In this document: positions 1 to 4,134 of the stretch, piece by piece
Numbering within the stretch: position 1 is the first letter of the stretch
Layout: each line of letters begins with the position of its first letter
Source: Friedmanniella sp.
GTDB taxonomy: Bacteria > Actinomycetota > Actinomycetes > Propionibacteriales > Propionibacteriaceae
Assembly (NCBI GenBank): GCA_025964935.1
Contig: JAOPXW010000280.1
Coordinates: 1 to 6,101 of the forward strand
Length of the DNA stretch: 6,101 bases
Direction of reading: 5' to 3'
Translations under genes and position numbers: made by a program
The notes under the pieces: model-generated
Told to the model about the DNA's origin: nothing
Seen by the model: the letters and a program-made list of their open reading frames with translations, nothing else
Databases searched by the model: none

Positions 1-202
1 CCTGGACGAGACCGGCGACCCGGCTCGGGCGGTCTTCGCCGTACGGCTGCTGATCGCACCCTCGGAGCCGGCAGGAGACGGTCGGTCGGCGGCGAACCCG
101 AGGCAGGGGACCGGGCCGAGCGGCTCCGCGCTGGCCGACGGAGGCGGCGGGTCCGCCCCCGGCAAGCTCTGGCACAGCAGTCCCGCAAGTCCCGGGCGGT
201 GA
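1..202 (+). CDS. C-terminal end of an unidentified protein (5' end outside window)
   Basis: An open frame enters from the left edge (first full codon at base 2) and ends at a TGA at 200-202, giving 66 visible residues. I do not recognise the family. The first part looks like folded protein (DETGDPARAVFAVRLLIAP). The rest is rich in Gly, Ser, Pro and Ala and reads as a disordered tail. About 85% of codons end in G or C, which fits a real gene in this genome and supports this frame over its neighbours. The stop lies 25 bp from the stop of the minus-strand SDR gene, so the two are convergent. I found no strong terminator hairpin between them. The function cannot be given from the visible part. 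Confidence 0.5.
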   Translation, partial: LDETGDPARAVFAVRLLIAPSEPAGDGRSAANPRQGTGPSGSALADGGGGSAPGKLWHSSPASPGR

Positions 203-227
203 CCCTGACCGCAGCGTGACCCGGACC

Positions 228-1070
228 TCAGGACCGGGCGGCGGTCATCCGGTAGACCGCACGGAACGGGAGCAGACGCACCAGGACGGCCACGGCCCGG
301 GCGTCGCGACCGACCACCTGCCGGGGGGCCGGTCGGGGCTGGGTCAGCGCCGCCACCACCCGCCGGCCCACCACCTCCGGGGCAAGACCCCGGTGACCAC
401 GTCCGGCGAAGCTCCGCATGGCCTCGAGCTGAGGTGCGTACCGGTCCAGGGCCTCGGGTGGCAGCTGCGAGGTGACCGACTCCGCAGCCACCTCACCGTG
501 TCCCCAGATCGCGGTGGCGATGACGCCGGGCTCGATCAGCACCACCGTGATCCCCCAGGGGGCCAGCTCGGCCCGCATCGACCCGGCCAGACCCACCAGC
601 GCGTGCTTGGACGCCTGGTAGGCCCCGAGCATCCCGGCGGCGATCCGGCCCCCGATCGAGCCGATCAGCACGATCCGGGCGTCGCCGTCCTGCTCCCGGG
701 CCTGGCGCAGGGCGGGGAGCACGGCCTGGGTCATGGCCAGCTGGCCGACCACGTTGATCTCCAGCTGCCGGCGCAGGTCGGCGAGCGGCAGATACTCCAG
801 CGGCCCGGGAAAGGCCGTCCCGGCGTTGTTCACCAGTCCGTGCAGCGGACCCAGCGAGCAGATGCGGGCCCCGGCGGCGGCGACCGAAGCCTCGTCGAGC
901 AGGTCCATCAGCACGGGAGTCACCCGGTCGCCGTGATCGGCGACCAGCGCCGCCGCATCCTCGGGCCGCCGTACGGTGGCCACCACCGCGAAGCCGGCCG
1001 CGACCGCCTCCGCCACACTCGCCCGCCCGATACCGGTGGACGCCCCGGTCACCACCACTCGTCGCTCCAT
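228..1070 (-). CDS. Short-chain dehydrogenase/reductase (SDR), NAD(P)-dependent
   Basis: This is a 280-residue classical SDR, a cytosolic Rossmann-fold oxidoreductase that interconverts an alcohol and a ketone or aldehyde. Residues are numbered from the ATG at 1068-1070. Visible motifs are the nucleotide-binding TGASTGIG (8-15), Asp in MDLL (56), NNAG (81-84), INVV with the catalytic-tetrad Asn (106), Ser138 in GSIGG, Tyr151 and Lys155 in YQASK, and EPG (180-182). Basic residues after strand 2 (VRRPED, Arg34-Arg35) suggest NADP(H) rather than NAD(H); this is inference. The C-terminal tail is basic and hydrophobic (VRLLPFRAVYR), and its role is unknown. The length is slightly above the usual 250. 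A GTG two codons upstream (1074-1076) is an alternative start. Neither start has a strong Shine-Dalgarno. The gene is transcribed divergently from the methyltransferase gene. The substrate cannot be predicted, since SDR specificity is not readable from motifs. Confidence 0.93.
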   Translation of the reverse strand: MERRVVVTGASTGIGRASVAEAVAAGFAVVATVRRPEDAAALVADHGDRVTPVLMDLLDEASVAAAGARICSLGPLHGLVNNAGTAFPGPLEYLPLADLRRQLEINVVGQLAMTQAVLPALRQAREQDGDARIVLIGSIGGRIAAGMLGAYQASKHALVGLAGSMRAELAPWGITVVLIEPGVIATAIWGHGEVAAESVTSQLPPEALDRYAPQLEAMRSFAGRGHRGLAPEVVGRRVVAALTQPRPAPRQVVGRDARAVAVLVRLLPFRAVYRMTAARS

Positions 1071-1161
1071 GACCACCAGTGTGGAACCGTGCGCCCGACC
1101 GGCAGCGGGCGGCCCGCGCGTCGGCCACGGTGTCGACCGGGGCCGGCGGCCCCGCGGCGAC

Positions 1162-1167
1162 TAGGCT
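1162..1167 (+). promoter_or_regulatory. Candidate -10 box upstream of the methyltransferase gene
   Basis: TAGGCT fits the actinobacterial -10 pattern TANNNT and is the only such hexamer in the GC-rich divergent region between the SDR and methyltransferase genes. It would start a transcript near 1174, upstream of the Shine-Dalgarno at 1202-1207. No convincing -35 hexamer lies 16-18 bp upstream. The nearest candidate, around TGTCGACC (1131-1138), is too far away. The call rests on the -10 box and its position only. Confidence 0.4.
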
Positions 1168-1212
1168 GCGGGACGCACCGGCGTGGTGCGGAACGCCGAT
1201 CAGGAGGACGCC

Positions 1213-1254
1213 ATGTCCGGAGCAGCATCGCGGGGAGCCGCCCACCATGGCTGA
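1213..1254 (+). CDS. Short upstream open frame (13 codons), possible leader peptide
   Basis: ATG at 1213-1215 follows AGGAGG (1202-1207) by 5 bases, the strongest ribosome-binding sequence in the window. The frame encodes MSGAASRGAAHHG and stops at TGA 1252-1254. That is 8 bases past the methyltransferase start codon (1247), in a different frame. A ribosome finishing this frame would terminate on top of the downstream start, an arrangement that suits translational coupling or a leader-peptide control. No run of a single amino acid that would suggest classical attenuation is present; two His are the only repeat. It may instead be a chance frame, with the Shine-Dalgarno acting as a ribosome standby site. 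Confidence 0.4.
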   Translation: MSGAASRGAAHHG

Positions 1255-1978
1255 GCCCCGCCGGCGTCGCTCCGTGTCCCAGACCTTCCTGGTCGACCTG
1301 CTGCTCGGCCAGCTCGACGGCCTGCTGCCGGGGGACTCCCGGTCCCTCGACGTGGTCGACCTCGGCGGTGGCACCGGTGGCCTGGCGATCTCGCTGGCCG
1401 AGCGCGGCCACCGTGTCACCGTGATCGACCCCAGCCCCGACGCCCTGGCCTCGCTGGACCGGCGCACCTCCGACGCCGGGCTGGGCGGCCGCATCCGCGG
1501 CGTCCAGGGTGACGCCGCCGACCTCGTCTCCCTGGTCGGGGCCGAGGGTGCGGACGTGGTCGTCTGCCACCGCGTCCTGGAGGTCGTCGACTCCCCGGCC
1601 GAGGCGCTGGCGGCCATGGCGACCGTCCTGCGCCCCGGGGGAGTCCTCAGTCTGCTGGTCTCCCAGCGCCACTCGGTGGTCCTGACCCAGGCCCTGGCCG
1701 GGCACCTGGAGCTGGCCCGGCAGGCGTACGCCGACCCCGCCCGCTTCGACCACGACAGCGTCCTGCGCCTGGTCACCGGGTCAGGCTTCGCCGTGCTCGC
1801 GAGTCACGGGATCGGCGCTGTCGCCGACCACGTCCCCGAGTCCGTGCTGGAGAGCGAGGCGGGCGCGTACGCGGTCCTGGCGGCCCTGGAGGCCGACATC
1901 GCGCAGGACCCGGCCTTCCGGGCCCTTGCGCCGCAGGTGCACGTCTTCGCCCAGCGCCCGGCCCGCCCCCTCGGCTAG
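1247..1978 (+). CDS. Class I SAM-dependent methyltransferase, SmtA/CmoM-like
   Basis: A 243-residue cytosolic methyltransferase predicted to transfer a methyl group from S-adenosylmethionine. Visible motifs are motif I VVDLGGGTGG (36-45), the acidic residue after strand 2 that binds the SAM ribose (Asp61 in TVIDPS), GDAADL (88-93), CHRVLEVVDSP (107-117) and VLRPGGVLSL (127-136). From memory, the layout resembles E. coli SmtA/CmoM: motif I, the LE-V element, the identical VLRPGGVLSL stretch and the C-terminal half. CmoM methylates a tRNA wobble uridine derivative, but no cmoA or cmoB is visible, so substrate transfer is not justified. The start at 1247 is chosen because GGGGAG (1232-1237) lies 9 bases upstream and the protein becomes family-like right after it. 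The frame stays open back to 1079, but that stretch reads as non-coding. dinB follows 107 bp downstream on the same strand but has its own promoter. Confidence 0.85.
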   Translation: MAEPRRRRSVSQTFLVDLLLGQLDGLLPGDSRSLDVVDLGGGTGGLAISLAERGHRVTVIDPSPDALASLDRRTSDAGLGGRIRGVQGDAADLVSLVGAEGADVVVCHRVLEVVDSPAEALAAMATVLRPGGVLSLLVSQRHSVVLTQALAGHLELARQAYADPARFDHDSVLRLVTGSGFAVLASHGIGAVADHVPESVLESEAGAYAVLAALEADIAQDPAFRALAPQVHVFAQRPARPLG

Positions 1979-2046
1979 CCGGCCCGGCGGCCTCGCCCGC
2001 GACGCCGGACCCGTTCCCGAGACGGGCGGACCCAGGGAGCGTGGGC

Positions 2047-2052
2047 TAGAAT
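2047..2052 (+). promoter_or_regulatory. -10 box of the dinB promoter
   Basis: TAGAAT matches the actinobacterial -10 pattern TANNNT and is AT-rich against a very GC-rich background. It overlaps the left end of the LexA palindrome, so LexA bound there would cover the promoter. Transcription would begin near 2059, giving a leader of about 27 bases with the ribosome-binding sequence AAGGCGG (2072-2078), 7 bases before the ATG. No good -35 hexamer is visible at the usual distance. Confidence 0.65.
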
Positions 2053-2068
2053 CGAACACGTGTTCGAT
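2051..2068. promoter_or_regulatory. LexA operator (SOS box) of dinB
   Basis: ATCGAACACGTGTTCGAT is a perfect 18-bp palindrome. Its core, TCGAAC-N4-GTTCGA at 2052-2067, matches the consensus LexA site of mycobacteria and other actinobacteria at every fixed position. It lies on the -10 box and the expected transcription start, 18 bp before the dinB start codon. LexA should therefore repress the gene until RecA-stimulated LexA self-cleavage after DNA damage. Sequence, position and gene function agree, so this is the best supported regulatory site in the window. Confidence 0.93.
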
Positions 2069-2085
2069 ACCAAGGCGGCTCAGCG

Positions 2086-3270
2086 ATGACCGTCCGCACG
2101 ATCCTGCACGTCGACATGGACGCCTTCTACGCCTCGGTCGCGCTGCGGACCCGCCCCGAGCTGCGGGGCACCCCCGTCATCGTCGGGGGCTCGACCCGCG
2201 GGGTGGTGCTCTCGGCCACGTACGAGGCCCGGGCCCGCGGCGTACGGTCGGGGATGTCCTCGACGCAGGCCCGTCGGCTGGCTCCGCAGGCCACCTTCGT
2301 CCCGCCCGACTTCGACAGCTACGCCGCCGTCTCGCGCGCCATCGTGGCCGTGTTCCAGACCGTCACCTCGGTGGTGGAGTCAGCCTCGGTCGACGAGGCC
2401 TTCCTCGACCTCACCGGGTCGGTCAAGATGTTCGGGACGCCGGCGAGCATCGGGGAGCACCTGCGCGCGGTCGTCGCCGACGAGCAGCAGATCACCTGCT
2501 CGGTCGGCATCGGCCCGTCCAAGTTCGTGGCCAAGATCGCGTCCCGGGCCGCCAAGCCGGACGGGCTGGTGGAGGTGCCCGCCGACGGGGTGGTGGCCTT
2601 CCTGCACCCGCTCCCGGTCGAGGCCATGTGGGGGGTCGGGGCGGCCACGGCCGAGAAGCTGCACCGGCTCGGTCTGTATACGGTGGCCGACCTGGCGCAC
2701 ACCCCCCGGGGCACGCTGCAGCGGGCGTTCGGACCGCAGGCCGGGGCGATGCTGCACCACCTGGCCTGGGGCCGCGACGCCCGACGGGTCAACCCGCGCG
2801 AGCCGGAACGCAGCGTCGGCTCGCAGGAGACCTTCTCGGTCGACACCGACGACCCCGACCTCGTCCGGCGGGAGCTGCTGCGGATGGCGGACCGGACCGC
2901 CGCCCGGATGCGCAAGGCCCGGCTGCTGGGTCGAACGGTCGTGGTCAGCCTGCGCTTCGCCGACTTCTCCGAGCTCACGCGGTCGGCCACCCTGACCGCC
3001 GCCACCGACGTGACCGAGGAGATCTACGCGCAGGCCGTCTCCATCTACGAGCGGCTCGGCCTCCAGCGGGCCCGGATCCGACGGGTCGGGGTCCGGGTCG
3101 AGCACCTGGTCGAGGCCGGGCAGGCCTACCGGCAGCCTCGGCTCACCGACCCCGAGCGGGGGTGGCGCGAGGCGGAGGAGGCGGTGGACGCGGCGGTGGG
3201 GAAGTTCGGTCCGGCCGCGGTCCAGCGGGCCGCCCTGACCCGCCGCTCACCGCCCTCGATCTCTGCCTGA
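2086..3270 (+). CDS. dinB: DNA polymerase IV (Y-family translesion polymerase)
   Basis: A 394-residue Y-family polymerase that copies past damaged bases with low processivity and no proofreading. Visible features in order: the palm start HVDMDAFYASV with metal-binding Asp10 (Asp12 adjacent), Tyr15 at the steric-gate position (Phe13 in E. coli Pol IV), the fingers element SATYEARARGVRSGM (43-57), the catalytic SVDEAFLD (101-108; Asp103, Glu104), CSVGIGPSKFVAKIAS (138-153), the thumb helix-hairpin-helix MWGVGAATAEKLHRLG (181-196), and the little finger from about residue 240 (SVGSQETF, RFADF, RVGVRVEHL). The length is normal for an actinobacterial Pol IV. The start follows AAGGCGG at 2072-2078. 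A LexA site on the promoter predicts SOS induction. I see no canonical clamp-binding motif (Q-x2-L-x-F/L type) in the C-terminal tail, which ends RRSPPSISA. ImuB-type relatives are unlikely because the catalytic acidic residues are intact. Confidence 0.97.
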   Translation: MTVRTILHVDMDAFYASVALRTRPELRGTPVIVGGSTRGVVLSATYEARARGVRSGMSSTQARRLAPQATFVPPDFDSYAAVSRAIVAVFQTVTSVVESASVDEAFLDLTGSVKMFGTPASIGEHLRAVVADEQQITCSVGIGPSKFVAKIASRAAKPDGLVEVPADGVVAFLHPLPVEAMWGVGAATAEKLHRLGLYTVADLAHTPRGTLQRAFGPQAGAMLHHLAWGRDARRVNPREPERSVGSQETFSVDTDDPDLVRRELLRMADRTAARMRKARLLGRTVVVSLRFADFSELTRSATLTAATDVTEEIYAQAVSIYERLGLQRARIRRVGVRVEHLVEAGQAYRQPRLTDPERGWREAEEAVDAAVGKFGPAAVQRAALTRRSPPSISA

Positions 3271-3309
3271 GAATTCGCCGATGAGGTTTCCTGCGCGACC
3301 GCGCCGACC

Positions 3310-3315
3310 TAAACT
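3310..3315 (+). promoter_or_regulatory. Weak candidate -10 box downstream of dinB
   Basis: TAAACT fits TANNNT in a locally AT-richer pocket 40 bp after the dinB stop. A TTTCCT at 3287-3292 sits 17 bp upstream but is a poor -35 match. If active, it would transcribe the hairpin at 3358-3403, either as a long leader of the DUF3040 gene or as a small RNA. Evidence is composition and spacing only. Confidence 0.25.
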
Positions 3316-3357
3316 GATTCCGAGTCCAGACCGGACGAACGGCATGATGTGGTGCCA

Positions 3358-3403
3358 CACACCGCGGTCTCTCTCCCCAGCGGAGGGAGGGGTCGACGGT
3401 GTG
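3358..3403 (+). other. Long imperfect hairpin in the dinB-DUF3040 intergenic region
   Basis: The outer arms CACACCG (3358-3364) and CGGTGTG (3397-3403) pair perfectly over 7 bp. Inside, 3370-3377 pairs with 3385-3392 over 8 bp (two or three as G-U), around a 7-base loop. An asymmetric internal loop separates the two stems. The structure could act as a terminator for dinB, but there is no U-run after it, only GGGG. It could also be part of a structured leader or small RNA. The right arm overlaps the likely -35 element of the DUF3040 promoter, so some symmetry may serve DNA binding instead. Confidence 0.45.
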
Positions 3404-3420
3404 GGGGCTGCGCGTATCAT
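3392..3420 (+). promoter_or_regulatory. Promoter of the DUF3040 gene
   Basis: The -10 hexamer TATCAT (3415-3420) is a good match to TANNNT, and GTCGAC (3392-3397) lies 17 bp upstream as a moderate -35 element. Transcription would start near 3427, giving a leader of about 32 bases. That leader contains GGGAGG (3447-3452), 6 bases before the ATG at 3459. The -10 sits inside an inverted repeat listed separately. Confidence 0.6.
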
Positions 3421-3433
3421 GACGGTACGCGCA
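3409..3433. repeat. 8-bp inverted repeat over the DUF3040 -10 box, candidate operator
   Basis: TGCGCGTA (3409-3416) and TACGCGCA (3426-3433) are perfect inverted repeats separated by 9 bases. The repeat covers the -10 hexamer and the predicted transcription start, which is a usual place for a repressor operator. The 17-bp centre-to-centre spacing would put two half-sites on roughly opposite sides of just over one and a half helical turns. That is less tidy than a 10- or 21-bp spacing. The regulator is unknown. Confidence 0.45.
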
Positions 3434-3458
3434 CGACGAGACGGGTGGGAGGTGGCCG

Positions 3459-3857
3459 ATGGCCCTCTCAAACGAGGAGCAGCGGCTTCTCGAGCAGATG
3501 GAAGCGGCGTTGGCAGCCGAAGACCCCAAGCTGGTGAACGCTCTGCGCGGGACCGGCTTCCGCCGGGTCCACCGGCGACGCGCGACTCTGGCCGGGGTGG
3601 GCTTCTTCGTCGGGCTGGGTCTGCTCATCACCGGCATCTCGATCAACCCCTTCCTCAGCGTGCTCGGCTTCGTGGTGATGGTGGCCGCCGCCGTGACCGC
3701 GATCTACGCCTGGCAGCACGTGGGCACCGGGGCTGACCCGCGCGCGGGCCGCGACCACGCGAGGACCCCGTCCGGCTCGCCCGCACCCGACAACCAGGGC
3801 TTCATGGACAAGATGGAGGAGCGCTGGCGTCGTCGGCGCGACGAGTCGGGCTTCTGA
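3459..3857 (+). CDS. DUF3040 family small membrane protein
   Basis: A 132-residue protein of the actinobacterial DUF3040 family, whose function is unknown. The N-terminus ALSNEEQRLLEQMEAAL followed by AEDPKL is the family hallmark: an acidic amphipathic helix, then a D-P-K turn. A basic stretch RRVHRRR (35-41) precedes two predicted membrane helices, about 43-60 and 64-84, joined by a short SINP turn. With positive charges before helix 1, both ends should be cytoplasmic. The tail has a Pro/Ser/Asp-rich linker and a charged C-terminal helix, FMDKMEERWRRRRDE (115-129), also typical of the family. The start is set by GGGAGG 6 bases upstream. The gene has its own promoter and is followed by a strong terminator, so it is probably monocistronic. 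In actinobacteria this family often lies near dinB and the division/cell-wall cluster, from general recollection. Confidence 0.92.
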   Translation: MALSNEEQRLLEQMEAALAAEDPKLVNALRGTGFRRVHRRRATLAGVGFFVGLGLLITGISINPFLSVLGFVVMVAAAVTAIYAWQHVGTGADPRAGRDHARTPSGSPAPDNQGFMDKMEERWRRRRDESGF

Positions 3858-3886
3858 GCCCACCGCCTCCACCGTCAGCTTCGACC

Positions 3887-3918
3887 GCACGCGCTCCCTC
3901 ACCCGAGGGGGCGCGTGC
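3887..3918 (+). terminator. Intrinsic-type terminator after the DUF3040 gene
   Basis: The arms GCACGCGCTCCCTC (3887-3900) and GAGGGGGCGCGTGC (3905-3918) form a 14-bp stem with a single T-G wobble and a four-base ACCC loop, 29 bp past the DUF3040 stop. It is the most stable simple hairpin I find outside genes. The following bases (TGTCGTTC) are only mildly T-rich, as is common in high-GC actinobacteria. Being nearly symmetric, it could also stop transcripts arriving from the convergent transglutaminase gene. Confidence 0.8.
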
Positions 3919-4132
3919 TGTCGTTCACCCCGCTCCGCAGCTGGGCGCCCCGCTCGTGAGGAGTCAGCGCAGGCGGAGCCGGCCCGGGTGAGGCGGGCCA
4001 GAACGAGCCGCACCGGCCGCCGCCGCGGGCTGAGCCACCGCCAGGGTCCGCATCGAGGGCCGAACCACGGGCCCCTGGCGTCGAGCGACCGCCAGGGTCT
4101 GCCTCCATGGCCGGCCACGGCCCCGGCGGCGC
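3919..4132. other. Convergent intergenic region without a supported gene
   Basis: This is the gap between the DUF3040 terminator and the stop of the convergent transglutaminase gene. It contains a 6-bp GC hairpin (GGCCCG 3981-3986 with CGGGCC 3994-3999, 7-base loop), which could help end the transglutaminase transcript. It also contains a degenerate direct repeat with a 51-bp period (listed separately) and the palindrome TGGCCGGCCA near 4108. Short open frames exist on both strands, but none has a ribosome-binding sequence or a recognisable product. Confidence 0.6.
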
Positions 4133-4134
4133 TC
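4033..4134. repeat. Degenerate 51-bp direct repeat, two copies
   Basis: AGC-C/G-ACCGCCAGGGTC-C/T-GC occurs at 4033-4051 and again at 4084-4102, matching at 17 of 19 positions. The adjoining bases of the two 51-bp units (4033-4083 and 4084-4134) are more diverged, with about 33 of 51 positions shared by hand count. The second unit runs into the last codon of the transglutaminase gene. A period of 17 codons could mark decayed repetitive coding sequence or a simple tandem duplication. Confidence 0.5.

Noticed and set aside
1079..1246. Upstream extension of the methyltransferase frame to an ATG at 1079.
   Set aside because: The extra 56 residues read as non-coding (Cys, Pro and Arg scattered), include the promoter region, and have no family similarity. 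The Shine-Dalgarno at 1232-1237 supports the start at 1247.
216..1424. Long plus-strand open frame opposite the SDR gene.
   Set aside because: It is a shadow of the SDR and methyltransferase genes: Gly/His/Arg/Pro-rich, no domain, and it crosses the divergent promoter region. High GC removes stop codons in non-coding frames.
2010..2026. CCCGT-N7-ACGGG hairpin between the methyltransferase and dinB genes as a terminator.
   Set aside because: A 5-bp stem with a 7-base loop and no T-run is too weak to call in this GC background.
3899..4108. 69-codon minus-strand open frame starting 24 bp after the transglutaminase stop, Gly-rich with repeated ADPGG.
   Set aside because: It has no ribosome-binding sequence, its third-position GC (about 78%) looks lower than in the real genes, and its 3' end runs through the DUF3040 terminator. 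The repeated peptide is explained by the 51-bp DNA repeat.
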